64,000 nt of DNA from assembly GCA_900756155.1 (NCBI GenBank), contig CAAEJV010000028.1, positions 62,001 through 126,000 on the forward strand, given 5' to 3'. Shown here one piece after another: positions 8,650 through 17,535 of the stretch. Position numbers and translations under genes: made by a program. The notes under the pieces were generated by a model that did no database searches, was not told the DNA's origin, and was given only the letters and a program-made list of their open reading frames with translations. Positions within the stretch are counted from its first letter, which is position 1, and every line of letters begins with the position of its first letter. The stretch is from Pasteurellaceae bacterium. Lineage in GTDB: Bacteria; Pseudomonadota; Gammaproteobacteria; Enterobacterales; Pasteurellaceae.

Positions 8650-9462
8650 ATGAATATTATTGTAACGGGAGCCAATGGTTATATCGGTAGAAATGTCGTA
8701 AGAGGTTTATTAGATAAAGGACATCAAGTCACAGCAATGCTTTTTGATGGAGAAACACCCCATCATTTTTTAGATGGAGCAAGCTTATTTTATGGGAATA
8801 TCTTCGCTTTATCTCAAGATAAAAAATGTGACTTAGTGAAAGATGCAGAATGTTTATTGCATTTGGCTTGGCAAGCAGGGTTTAATCATCGAGATCCTTC
8901 TCATTTAGCTAACGTGATGAAACATTATGAATTTCTCACATCTATGGCAGAATTAGGTATAAAAAATATCTCTGTTGCAGGAACAATGCATGAGGTTGGA
9001 TACTTTGTTGGACCTATTGATGAAAATACACCTTGTAATCCTAGAAATCCTTATGGAATTGCAAAAAACTTCTTACGCCAAGCAATGTTTGATTTTGCTA
9101 GTGTAACGCCTGAATTAAATTTACAGTGGTTACGCTTTTACTATATTACAGGAGATGATCGTTTTAGTAATTCTATTTTTACGAAGATCTTAAAGGCTGA
9201 AGATGAAGGACAAGAGTTTTTTCCATTGAATAGTGGTGAAATGCTTTATGACTTTGTTGATATTAGAGAACTGTCAGAACAAATCGAAGAAAGAATTTCA
9301 AGCAAACAGTCTGGTATATTTAACTGTTGCTCAGGTAAACCAAAGAGTTTGCGAACAGCAGTAGAAGAATTTATTGCAGTACATAACCTGAAAATTAAGC
9401 CTAAATATAATGTTTTCCCTGCTCGACCTTATGATTCCATGGCTGTGTGGGGGAAAAAATAG
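8650..9462 (+). CDS. NAD-dependent epimerase/dehydratase (nucleotide-sugar SDR)
   Basis: Extended-type SDR of 270 residues. The N-terminus VTGANGYIGRNV is a nucleotide-binding loop, and NPYGIAKNFLRQ holds the Tyr-x3-Lys catalytic pair; SVAGTMHEVG supplies the upstream catalytic-strand position. It probably modifies a nucleotide-activated sugar. Because the rml genes supply dTDP-4-keto-L-rhamnose, one possibility is a 4-ketoreductase giving 6-deoxy-L-talose or a related deoxysugar, as in some Aggregatibacter serotypes; epimerisation of another sugar is equally possible. That assignment is inference only. It follows the RgpF gene by four bases and has an AGAGGA ribosome site. Confidence 0.75.
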   Translation: MNIIVTGANGYIGRNVVRGLLDKGHQVTAMLFDGETPHHFLDGASLFYGNIFALSQDKKCDLVKDAECLLHLAWQAGFNHRDPSHLANVMKHYEFLTSMAELGIKNISVAGTMHEVGYFVGPIDENTPCNPRNPYGIAKNFLRQAMFDFASVTPELNLQWLRFYYITGDDRFSNSIFTKILKAEDEGQEFFPLNSGEMLYDFVDIRELSEQIEERISSKQSGIFNCCSGKPKSLRTAVEEFIAVHNLKIKPKYNVFPARPYDSMAVWGKK

Positions 9463-9472
9463 GTAGAAATTT

Positions 9473-10522
9473 ATGAAGGAAAAATTTTTCTATATTGATT
9501 TTATTAAAGTTATTTCTTGCATTGCCGTAATGTTATTTCATTTGGATATGCATTCTTTTTATGCAGATAATAATGCTCCGTTATTTTTTGGACTAAAATT
9601 TTTAGGAATGAATGTTGGAGATATCGCAGTATCTCTCTTTATTATATCTTCTGGTTTTGGTTTGGGGCTGTCAGCTAAAGAAAATTTTTCTCTAACCTCT
9701 TATATAAGAAAGCGATTTCTAGCTATTTATCCTTCGTATTGGCTTAGTTATGCTGCTGTTGCGTTATTATTTATATTATTGAGTAAGCCAATAGGTGAAG
9801 GTGTTCCAGGTATTAGGTTCTTGTTAACAATAATCGGTTTAGATGGACTATTCCTTTATAAGTTTCCTACTTTTTACTTGGTTGGTGAATGGTATACTGG
9901 ATATATGTTAATAACATATATATTTTTTCCATTCTTATTTCTATATGGTTTAAAAAAGCCTTTGTTATCATTTCTCATTTTAATAGGATTAGTTGTTTCT
10001 TTGCACATAAAATATGGGGCTATATTTGAAATGTGGGAACCAATAAACCCTCTGATGCGATTACCAGAGTTCTTTTTTGGTATTTGTTTTGCTCAAAATA
10101 TTAGAAAAGACAAGTTACTAAGAGGAATCTTGACAGTTGTTGCTCTAGCTATCCTAGTAAATACATCAATTTTACTAGATAAAATACCATATCATTTTGT
10201 GCTTATTATGGGTGGAATTTCTTTCTTTGTTATTATATCTAGCGTATTTGATATAATTTTTATTCCTAAATATATGAGGGAACTATTTAGCCAGTTATCT
10301 CGTTACAGCTTTCTAGCATTTTTAGTTCATCATCAAATTTTATTACTTTTTTATAGTGCATTTGATGTTACTCACTCAAATAATTTTGTGAAATTTTCTG
10401 TATTAATTACTGTAATAACATTAAGTTTTTTTTATGGTTACTTAGTCTATCCATTGGTTAATTACATAACAGAAAAACTAAACAATTTACTCTTTTATCG
10501 AAATAAAGAATTATATGGATAA
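9473..10522 (+). CDS. membrane acyltransferase, family 3 (OafA/WecH-like)
   Basis: Integral inner-membrane protein of 349 residues with roughly ten hydrophobic segments, starting with FIKVISCIAVMLFHLDMHSF, whose conserved His is the family marker (acyltransferase 3, PF01757). Later landmarks are LFIISSGFGLG and YIRKRFLAIYPSYWLSY. Family members transfer acyl, often acetyl, groups to sugars, so O-acetylation of the glycan made by this cassette is the likely role. Its last eight bases overlap the next glycosyltransferase gene, indicating co-translation. AT-rich like its neighbours. Confidence 0.82.
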   Translation: MKEKFFYIDFIKVISCIAVMLFHLDMHSFYADNNAPLFFGLKFLGMNVGDIAVSLFIISSGFGLGLSAKENFSLTSYIRKRFLAIYPSYWLSYAAVALLFILLSKPIGEGVPGIRFLLTIIGLDGLFLYKFPTFYLVGEWYTGYMLITYIFFPFLFLYGLKKPLLSFLILIGLVVSLHIKYGAIFEMWEPINPLMRLPEFFFGICFAQNIRKDKLLRGILTVVALAILVNTSILLDKIPYHFVLIMGGISFFVIISSVFDIIFIPKYMRELFSQLSRYSFLAFLVHHQILLLFYSAFDVTHSNNFVKFSVLITVITLSFFYGYLVYPLVNYITEKLNNLLFYRNKELYG

Positions 10523-11399
10523 AGCATTTAAATATGATGTAATTGTATGCACCTTCAACGGTGCATCTTTTATATCCTCACAATTAGAAAGTATTTTATC
10601 GCAAACCATTTTGCCGCAAAAAATTATTGTGTCTGATGATGGATCTTGTGACGAGACGCTTTCTGTTGTCAGAAATACCTTTGCTAATGCTAATTTTACT
10701 GCTTATGACATTATTCAAGGTCCGAGAAAAGGAGTGATTGCTAATTTTTTATTTGCACTAAAATATAGTGAAGCAGATTTTACCTTTTTAGCAGATCAAG
10801 ATGACATTTGGCATATAAATAAAGTGGCTGAATTTGCTAAAATTGCCAAGCATAAAGATAATGCTATTCCAACGCTCATCTTTAGTGATGCGTGTTTGAT
10901 TGATGAACAAAATAATGAAATTTCGCCAAGTTTTTTTACTTATCAGGCTTTAAGTGCGAAATGCTTAAGTGATGATTCGATTTTGTATAAAAACTGTGTG
11001 CAAGGCGCAGCTTGTATGATCAATCGAGCCTTACGTAATCTAGCACTAGATTCTTTATCTTATATTCAACTTTCTGAACTTTATATGCACGATTGGTGGT
11101 TGGCACTGTTAGCGCGCTATTATGGTGAAACACAATTTATAGATAAGCCTTTGCTAGATTATCGTCAACATTGCCAAAATCAAGTGGGGGTGTTTAACCA
11201 TAAATTGCGTCTATTTTATTATTTTATTCGATTTAAGTCTTACTGGAAAAATATTCGTCAGGCAATCCGGCAAGTTAAAATGTTTGAACAATTTGCTACA
11301 CAATATGGCAAACCACACTGTTTACCTCCCTCTTCAAAAAGAGAGTACCAAAGTGTGCCAAAATTAAAGCAGTGGCTATTATCCCTTTTGGTAAAATAA
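10515..11399 (+). CDS. glycosyltransferase family 2
   Basis: Cytoplasmic GT-A fold transferase of 294 residues. Visible motifs are VCTFNGASFI at the N-terminus, IIVSDDGSCDETLS (nucleotide-sugar binding) and FLADQDDIWH carrying the metal-binding acidic cluster. The overall pattern resembles rhamnosyltransferases and related O-antigen enzymes. With rml genes in the operon, transfer of L-rhamnose or of another residue onto the growing lipid-linked chain is likely, but donor and acceptor cannot be read from sequence. It overlaps the acyltransferase gene by eight bases. Confidence 0.85.
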   Translation: MDKAFKYDVIVCTFNGASFISSQLESILSQTILPQKIIVSDDGSCDETLSVVRNTFANANFTAYDIIQGPRKGVIANFLFALKYSEADFTFLADQDDIWHINKVAEFAKIAKHKDNAIPTLIFSDACLIDEQNNEISPSFFTYQALSAKCLSDDSILYKNCVQGAACMINRALRNLALDSLSYIQLSELYMHDWWLALLARYYGETQFIDKPLLDYRQHCQNQVGVFNHKLRLFYYFIRFKSYWKNIRQAIRQVKMFEQFATQYGKPHCLPPSSKREYQSVPKLKQWLLSLLVK

Positions 11400-11408
11400 G
11401 GACGAAAA

Positions 11409-12338
11409 ATGACCTCTCTTCAATTTGCATTATGTGTACCAACTTATAACGCGGGTAATAAATGGCAAGATTGGATCACTGCCTATCAATCTCAACTCTT
11501 GAAAGCTGATAAAGTAATTGTGATTGATTCTTCTTCTTCCGATAATACGGCAAAACACGCAGATGAGTCGGGGTTCTTAGTACATTCTATCCCGAAATCA
11601 GAGTTTAATCATGGTGGAACACGTAATCAAGCGGTTGAATTTGCCAAAAGTTTTGCTGATGTAGTGGTATTTATGACCCAAGATGCAATTTTGGCTTCAC
11701 CAGATTCGTTAGCGAATTTACTTGCCCCCTTTGTTGATCCTGAAGTAGCAGCTGTTTGTGGGCGACAGTTGCCACATCATGAGGCAACACCGCTAGCAGT
11801 TCATGCTCGTTATTTTAATTATCCGTCTGAGTCCAGAGTGAGAACTATGGCTGATATTTCAGCGTTAGGTATCAAGACAGCATTTATGTCTAATTCTTTT
11901 GCTGCATACCGCTTATCTGTATTTGATAAATTAGGAGGATTTCCGGATAACACGATTCTAGCTGAAGATATGTATTTAGCAGCAAAAATGATTTTATCTG
12001 GATATAAAGTTGCCTACTGCGCTGAGGCAACAGTATTTCACAGTCATAACTATACACTAAAACAAGAATTCCAACGTTATTTTGATACAGGTGTATTTCA
12101 GCAAGAACAGAAATGGATTCAACAAAAATTTGGTAGTGCTGCTTCTGAGGGAAAAAGGTTTGTACTATCAGAATTAAAGTTTTTATACATAAAGTCACCG
12201 CATTTAATTCCTAAAGCTATATTATCTACATGTGCTAAGTGGCTCGGTTTTAAATTAGGTTATTATTACTATAGATTACCTTATAACTGGTGTAGGGCTT
12301 TTAGTATGCATAAAGGATATTGGAATAAAGTAACATGA
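11409..12338 (+). CDS. glycosyltransferase family 2, rhamnosyltransferase-like (RfbN/WbbL group)
   Basis: 309-residue GT-A transferase. The segments CVPTYNAGNKWQDW, VIDSSSSDNTA, SEFNHGGTRNQAV and MTQDAILASPDSL match the pattern of O-antigen rhamnosyltransferases such as RfbN and WbbL, in which the His-Gly-Gly-x-Arg-Asn segment is conserved. It probably adds L-rhamnose from dTDP-L-rhamnose to the undecaprenyl-linked acceptor. It has an AAGGA ribosome site and overlaps the initiating transferase gene by four bases (ATGA). Confidence 0.85.
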   Translation: MTSLQFALCVPTYNAGNKWQDWITAYQSQLLKADKVIVIDSSSSDNTAKHADESGFLVHSIPKSEFNHGGTRNQAVEFAKSFADVVVFMTQDAILASPDSLANLLAPFVDPEVAAVCGRQLPHHEATPLAVHARYFNYPSESRVRTMADISALGIKTAFMSNSFAAYRLSVFDKLGGFPDNTILAEDMYLAAKMILSGYKVAYCAEATVFHSHNYTLKQEFQRYFDTGVFQQEQKWIQQKFGSAASEGKRFVLSELKFLYIKSPHLIPKAILSTCAKWLGFKLGYYYYRLPYNWCRAFSMHKGYWNKVT

Positions 12339-13753
12339 ATAGAGCTAATTTTATTAAGTTTTTTCAAATTTCTGTAGATTTTGTTTCTTTTTGGATTTCT
12401 ATTTTTTTAGCATCCTTTGTTTTACTTAAATTTAGTAGGGCGGATGGTCAATATTTTCCCATAGAGCAGCTTTCATCTTTTATTTTTATTCATAGCCTTA
12501 TGGGAGGCTGCTGTGTTATTTGGTTTTGGATTCGTTTGCGTCATTATACCTACCGCAAGCCATTTTGGTTTGAGTTAAAAGAGATATTTAGAACATTATT
12601 AATTATTTTTGTTATTGAGCTAGCTATAGTTGCTTTTTCCCGTCTTTATGTTTCTCGTTATTTTTGGTCTATAACTTGGCTTTTTGTTTTTACTTTAGTG
12701 CCCTTGGGGCGAGTTCTAATCAAAAATTTACTTATCAAATTAGGGTGGTATTTGAAAGAAACCATTATTATTGGCAATGGTAAGAATGCGAAAGAAGTAT
12801 TTGATGCATTAAATAATGAGCCATATTTAGGGTTTAATATTAAATTGTTTATAAATACTGAAGAATATAAATCAGAATTCATTGAAGGGGTGCCAGTTAT
12901 GCGCCATAATCCTGAGTTGCTGATCAAACTGGTATCTCCAGAATTTACACAGTTTATTCTTGCTATAGATGAGGAAAATAAAGTAAAGCAGGATTTCTGG
13001 TTGCGTTATTTAATTCGAAAAGGTTGTCGTTCTATCTCAGTTATTCCTGATTTTCGAGGTATTCCGCTTTATGGTACGGATATGTCTTTTCTGTTTAGCC
13101 ATGAAATGGTACTGTTTCGAGTAAATAATAACTTAGCAAAACGGTCTTCTCGATTTATTAAAAGAGTCTTTGATATATTGGGTGCCTCTTTTCTTTTGAT
13201 TTTTTTATTTCCATTATGTATCCCGTTGTATTTTTTTATTAAGAAAGATGGTGGAAAACTAATTTATGAGCATTCAAGAATTGGTCAGAATAAAAAAGAA
13301 TTCAAATGTTTGAAGTTTAGAACAATGGTAAATAATTCTGATGAGGTTTTAGAAAGAATTTTAGCAACGGATGAAAATGCTCGTTTAGAATGGGAAAAAG
13401 ATTTTAAACTTAAAGATGATCCTCGTATTACACCTATTGGAAGATGGCTAAGAGCTAGAAGTCTAGATGAATTGCCACAGCTTTGGAATGTTCTCAAAGG
13501 TGAAATGAGTTTGGTGGGACCTCGTCCAATAGTAAAAGAGGAGTTACCTTATTATCAGGACGACGTTGATTATTATCTTATGGCAAAACCTGGAATGACA
13601 GGTTTATGGCAAGTTAGTGGACGAAATAATGTAAGTTATGATACTCGTGTCTATTTTGATACTTGGTACGCAAAGAACTGGTCATTATGGAATGATATCG
13701 TGATTCTATTTAAAACATTTAAAGTTGTATGGAAGAAGATCGGAGCTTATTAG
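12335..13753 (+). CDS. rfbP: undecaprenyl-phosphate sugar phosphotransferase (WbaP/RfbP type)
   Basis: Starts glycan assembly by transferring a sugar-1-phosphate (galactose or glucose in known homologues) to undecaprenyl phosphate. The 472-residue protein has four N-terminal membrane spans (within residues 1-130), a Rossmann-like middle region near residues 145-250, another hydrophobic segment near 285-305, and the catalytic bacterial sugar transferase domain at the C-terminus with FKCLKFRTM, SLDELPQLWNVLKGEMSLVGPRP and KPGMTGLWQVSGRN. Last gene of the cassette; pepB follows after 38 bases. An equivalent initiating transferase sits near the same end of the H. influenzae hmg locus. Confidence 0.92.
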   Translation: MNRANFIKFFQISVDFVSFWISIFLASFVLLKFSRADGQYFPIEQLSSFIFIHSLMGGCCVIWFWIRLRHYTYRKPFWFELKEIFRTLLIIFVIELAIVAFSRLYVSRYFWSITWLFVFTLVPLGRVLIKNLLIKLGWYLKETIIIGNGKNAKEVFDALNNEPYLGFNIKLFINTEEYKSEFIEGVPVMRHNPELLIKLVSPEFTQFILAIDEENKVKQDFWLRYLIRKGCRSISVIPDFRGIPLYGTDMSFLFSHEMVLFRVNNNLAKRSSRFIKRVFDILGASFLLIFLFPLCIPLYFFIKKDGGKLIYEHSRIGQNKKEFKCLKFRTMVNNSDEVLERILATDENARLEWEKDFKLKDDPRITPIGRWLRARSLDELPQLWNVLKGEMSLVGPRPIVKEELPYYQDDVDYYLMAKPGMTGLWQVSGRNNVSYDTRVYFDTWYAKNWSLWNDIVILFKTFKVVWKKIGAY

Positions 13754-13791
13754 CAAAGTAACTTATACAATAAATAAAGGAGAAGAACTAC

Positions 13792-15093
13792 ATGCGAATT
13801 ACATTATCAACGGCTCCCGCTTCGGAGAGTTGGGGCAAAAATGCCATTTTAAGTTTTAATCAAGATCAAGCCGTTATTCATCTTAAAGATGATGAAAAAT
13901 CGAACCTTGTTTTAGTTCAAAAAGCCGCACGTAAATTACGTGGGCAAGGTATTAAAGATGTTGAACTTGTGGGGGATGCATGGGAATTAGAAAATTGCTG
14001 GGCATTTTATCAAGGTTTTTACTCGGCGAAGCAAGATTATTCGATTGAATTTCCTCATTTAGAGGATGAGCCACAAGATGAATTATTGGCCCGTATTGAA
14101 TGTGGTGATTTTGTGCGTGAAATTATTAATGAACCGGCACAAACCCTTACTCCGGTTAAATTAGCAGAATGCGCAGCTGAGTTTATTTCTAAACAAGCCG
14201 AAAATTATGCCGATAAAAGTGCGGTCAGTTTTAAAATCATTTCTGGTGAAGCGTTAAAAGAGCAAGGTTACCACGGGATCTTTACTGTGGGTCGTGGTTC
14301 TATTAATCCACCCGCTATGTTGCAATTAGATTTTAATCCGACTAATGATCCGAATGCGCCGGTATTAGCATGCTTGGTTGGTAAAGGTATTACTTTTGAT
14401 AGTGGTGGTTATAGCATCAAACCAAGTGATGGTATGAGTACCATGCGTACCGATATGGGCGGCGCGGCATTATTAACGGGCGCATTAGGATTTGCGATTG
14501 CGCACGGTTTAAATCAACGTGTAAAACTCTATCTATGCTGTGCAGAAAACTTGGTGAGTGGTAATGCGTTTAAATTGGGTGATATCATCACGTATAAAAA
14601 TGGCGTAACCGCTGAAATTTTAAATACTGATGCGGAAGGTCGTTTAGTATTGGCAGATGGCTTAATTGAAGCCGATAGTCAAAATCCACAATTTATTGTG
14701 GATTGTGCAACCTTAACTGGTGCGGCGAAAGTCGCAGTGGGTAATGATTACCACAGTGTGCTTTCTATGGATGATGCGTTGGTAAATAGCTTATTCCAAG
14801 CTGCCAAAGAAGAAAATGAACCGTTCTGGCGTTTGCCTTTTGAAGAATTCCATCGTAGCCAAATCACTTCTTCTTTTGCGGATATTGCAAATACAGGTAC
14901 AGCGCCGGTTGTCGCGGGCGCAAGTACTGCAACGGCATTTTTATCATATTTTGTGAAAAACTATCAACAACGTTGGTTACATATTGATTGTTCGGCCACT
15001 TATCGTAAATCACGTAGTGATTTATGGGCGGTGGGCGCAACCGGAATTGGTGTGAAAACTTTAGCAAATTTATTAGTAACGAAAGCGAGTTAA
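13792..15093 (+). CDS. pepB: aminopeptidase B (peptidase family M17)
   Basis: Cytosolic metallo-aminopeptidase that trims N-terminal residues from peptides. 433 residues matches PepB, shorter than PepA. The signature NTDAEGRLVLADGL supplies metal-binding acids, and VGKGITFDSGGYSIKPS holds the catalytic Lys and another metal ligand. ATG follows AAAGGAG. It marks the right conserved flank of the polysaccharide cassette. Codon and base use return to the chromosomal pattern, and an exact uptake sequence lies inside it at 14217-14225. ndk follows after ten bases. Confidence 0.95.
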   Translation: MRITLSTAPASESWGKNAILSFNQDQAVIHLKDDEKSNLVLVQKAARKLRGQGIKDVELVGDAWELENCWAFYQGFYSAKQDYSIEFPHLEDEPQDELLARIECGDFVREIINEPAQTLTPVKLAECAAEFISKQAENYADKSAVSFKIISGEALKEQGYHGIFTVGRGSINPPAMLQLDFNPTNDPNAPVLACLVGKGITFDSGGYSIKPSDGMSTMRTDMGGAALLTGALGFAIAHGLNQRVKLYLCCAENLVSGNAFKLGDIITYKNGVTAEILNTDAEGRLVLADGLIEADSQNPQFIVDCATLTGAAKVAVGNDYHSVLSMDDALVNSLFQAAKEENEPFWRLPFEEFHRSQITSSFADIANTGTAPVVAGASTATAFLSYFVKNYQQRWLHIDCSATYRKSRSDLWAVGATGIGVKTLANLLVTKAS

Positions 15094-15103
15094 GTAGGAT
15101 TTT

Positions 15104-15523
15104 ATGGTAGAACGTACTTTTTCAATTATTAAACCTGATGCAGTAAAGCGTCATTTAATTGGTGCTATTTTAGGGCGTTTTGAATCTCAAGGATTCCGTG
15201 TTGTTGCGCTTAAAATGGTACAATTAACTAAAGAACAAGCGGAAGGTTTCTATGCGGAACACCAAGGCAAACCGTTTTTTGAGCCGTTGGTGGAGTATAT
15301 GCTCTCTGGTCCGATGGTGGTTTCTGTGTTGGAAAAAGAAAATGCCGTGAAAGATTACCGCACTTTGATTGGTGCAACGAATCCGGCTGAGGCGGCAGAA
15401 GGCACTATCCGTAAAGACTTCGCGTTAAGTCAGCGTGAAAATTCTGTTCATGGTTCTGATAGTGTTGAAAGTGCAAAACGAGAAATTGCGTATTTCTTCG
15501 TAGATTCAGAAATCCAACCATAA
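15104..15523 (+). CDS. ndk: nucleoside diphosphate kinase
   Basis: Transfers gamma-phosphate between nucleoside tri- and diphosphates through a phosphohistidine, balancing NTP pools. At 139 residues it has the usual length. ERTFSIIKPDAV is the conserved N-terminus and His116 in NSVHGSDS is the phosphorylated residue. It is probably co-transcribed with pepB and ends at a strong hairpin. Confidence 0.97.
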   Translation: MVERTFSIIKPDAVKRHLIGAILGRFESQGFRVVALKMVQLTKEQAEGFYAEHQGKPFFEPLVEYMLSGPMVVSVLEKENAVKDYRTLIGATNPAEAAEGTIRKDFALSQRENSVHGSDSVESAKREIAYFFVDSEIQP

Positions 15524-15536
15524 TTCATTTCTATAA

Positions 15537-15567
15537 AAAAGCACTTAGTGAATCGCTGAGTGCTTTT
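15537..15567. terminator. bidirectional intrinsic terminator between ndk and the chelate ABC genes
   Basis: A 12 bp stem (AAAAGCACTTAG paired with CTGAGTGCTTTT, one wobble) with a seven-base loop and T-rich tracts on both strands. It serves converging ndk and the minus-strand transport operon. Confidence 0.85.
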
Positions 15568-15570
15568 ATT

Positions 15571-16302
15571 TTATTGCTTTTCAATTTTTGAGATAGTCTT
15601 TTTCATTGGATCAATTTCAGCCCGAATATGAAAGGCTTTCGCTAAATTCTCCGCATTTAACACGGCTTGCGTCTCACCTACAGCTAACAATTTTCCTTTA
15701 TCTAATAGAACAATTTCATCACAAAATTGATAAGCCAATGAAAGGTGATGAATGGCAACAACACACGTATGTTGTGGCGTGAGTGATTGAAGCTGTTCCA
15801 TCATATCAATTTGATAATAAGGATCGAGTGGTGCAATAGGCTCATCGACCAATAAAACAGGAGATTCTTTAATGCAGCAACGAGCGAGTTGTACGCGTGC
15901 TTTTTCGCCACCAGAAAGTTGTTGAAATGGCTTATCGAGTAAATGCGTCACCGCAAATTTTTCTGAAAACGCTTGAATTTTTGACCGCTCTTTTTCTTTT
16001 GGTAAGGTCGCAGCTAAACCTAATGCAATCACATCATAAACGGATAAATCCCAATGAATTTGCATATTTTGTGCAAGGTAAGCAATGTGGTGGCTTTTTT
16101 CAGTTGCATTCATTTTGCTTAATGGCTGATTATCGAACCAAACCTCTCCTTGTTTTAGGGGCAAGATGCCTGCAATGGTTTTTAATAATGTAGATTTCCC
16201 CGCACCATTGGCGCCCATAATGCCAATCAATTTACCTGATGGAAGCGTACAGTTGATGTCATTTAAGCAATAGGATTGGGTGAGTTTTTCAATTCTAATC
16301 AT
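15571..16302 (-). CDS. ABC transporter ATPase, BtuD/FecE-type metal-chelate uptake
   Basis: ATPase subunit of a type II importer, working with the adjacent permease. Walker A is GANGAGKSTLL near residues 29-39, the signature LSGGEKARVQLARC near 130-143, and Walker B VLLVDEPIAPLDP near 150-162. 243 residues, normal length. Its first eight bases overlap the permease gene, so the two are translated together. Substrate cannot be fixed from the ATPase: the family serves cobalamin, haem and iron-siderophores. Confidence 0.88.
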   Translation of the reverse strand: MIRIEKLTQSYCLNDINCTLPSGKLIGIMGANGAGKSTLLKTIAGILPLKQGEVWFDNQPLSKMNATEKSHHIAYLAQNMQIHWDLSVYDVIALGLAATLPKEKERSKIQAFSEKFAVTHLLDKPFQQLSGGEKARVQLARCCIKESPVLLVDEPIAPLDPYYQIDMMEQLQSLTPQHTCVVAIHHLSLAYQFCDEIVLLDKGKLLAVGETQAVLNAENLAKAFHIRAEIDPMKKTISKIEKQ

Positions 16303-17272
16303 AGATTTTTCTCTGTTGCGTTAATAACATCCAAATCAAACAAGGTGCACCGATAAGTGCCGTTAATGTGCCGATGTAAATATGTGAGAACAGCGGGATA
16401 TATAAAATGGCTAAATCGGCCAGTAACAGCAATAATGCCCCGATTAACGCACTGCTGAGGTAAAGCTGTGATGGGCGAGCTTTCAGTAAAATACGGGCGA
16501 AGTGTGGCGCGATTAAGCCAATAAAGCCAATGGTGCCAGTTTGCGGAATGGTCGCACCGACTAATAAAGCCACACCAAAGGTGCTGATGAAAAAACTACG
16601 CTTTGGATCTACGCCCATTGTGCTCGCTGTTTCCTCACCAAAGGTGAGTAAATCTAAGTATCGGCGAGTGTGGTATAAGCAGAAAACCCCTGCCAGAACA
16701 ATCGGGAGTGAAATAAGCAAAGTATCTAATTTTGCCCACATCAATGAGCCTTGTAGCCAACGATAAAGTTCGGCTAATGCCCACGGGCTTTTTGCGTTGG
16801 AAAGCAGTAATGCAATTGCAGAACCAAGCAACATATTGACCGCTAAGCCGCTTAGGATCATCATCGTGGTACCGTAGTTTTTGGCGATTAAATACACGAT
16901 GAAAAAGCTTAAAAGCGCACCAATTACTCCTCCGGCTAAGAGCAGTGAAAATGGCACGGCAAAATAATAGAGGATAAATACACTAGCCGCTGTTGCACCA
17001 GCACTGCTGCCGAGTAAGCCCGGGCTCGCCAATGGGTTTTGGAAAATGCCTTGCATCGCATTGCCGGCAATCGCGAGACTTGCTCCCGTCAATAAAGCTA
17101 AACCAATGCGTGGAAAACGAATATCCCACAGCACCATCGAACGCATATCGGTGAGCACACCATCAGCATTTTTGAGATGGGCAAAGTCGCCGATCTGATG
17201 ATAAATCGCAAAGCCGCTAATCAACAGCAACGCTAAGAAAAGTGCGGTATTTAATTTTAGTGTTTTGGTCAA
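16295..17272 (-). CDS. FecCD/BtuC-type permease
   Basis: Inner-membrane permease of a metal-chelate importer; 325 residues with about ten hydrophobic segments. Landmarks are RFPRIGLALLTGASLAIAG, GNAMQGIFQNPLASPG and GFIGLIAPH, all typical of the FecCD family. The only reasonable start is TTG: an in-frame TGA lies two codons upstream, the next ATG would delete the first membrane segment, and AGGAAA sits at a good distance before the TTG. A palindromic repeat element (17322-17613) ends about 50 bases upstream and separates this gene from the binding-protein gene of the same presumed operon. Confidence 0.88.
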   Translation of the reverse strand: MTKTLKLNTALFLALLLISGFAIYHQIGDFAHLKNADGVLTDMRSMVLWDIRFPRIGLALLTGASLAIAGNAMQGIFQNPLASPGLLGSSAGATAASVFILYYFAVPFSLLLAGGVIGALLSFFIVYLIAKNYGTTMMILSGLAVNMLLGSAIALLLSNAKSPWALAELYRWLQGSLMWAKLDTLLISLPIVLAGVFCLYHTRRYLDLLTFGEETASTMGVDPKRSFFISTFGVALLVGATIPQTGTIGFIGLIAPHFARILLKARPSQLYLSSALIGALLLLLADLAILYIPLFSHIYIGTLTALIGAPCLIWMLLTQQRKIYD

Positions 17273-17354
17273 TGATCAATTTCCTATGTAATCCAAATAT
17301 CATTTGTTAATTTTATTTTGTCAAATCTCCCCTAACCCCTCTTTGCTAAAGAGG

Positions 17355-17413
17355 GGGATTATAGTGTCAAGATTTATAATTCTGATGTTTTATTTTAATC
17401 ATTTATACATAAA
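17355..17413 (+). repeat. internal direct repeat of element A, copy 1
   Basis: 59 bp beginning GGGATTATAGTGTCAAG, repeated 122 bases downstream with two mismatches. It shows that the core of element A was duplicated in tandem. Confidence 0.92.
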
Positions 17414-17476
17414 AGCTGTAAACACATTATTTTGGGTTAATCTAATCATGCAATACCTCTCTTTAGTAGAGTGGGT

Positions 17477-17535
17477 GGGATTATAGTGTCAAGATTTATA
17501 ATTCTGATGGTTTATTCTAATCATTTATACATAAA
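17477..17535 (+). repeat. internal direct repeat of element A, copy 2
   Basis: Second copy of the 59 bp core segment, two substitutions relative to copy 1. It is followed by the intact right end of the element. Confidence 0.92.

Noticed and set aside
17304..17486. 60-codon open frame in the plus strand between transport genes
   Set aside because: It translates the palindromic end and core of element A and has no ribosome site; it is repeat-derived.
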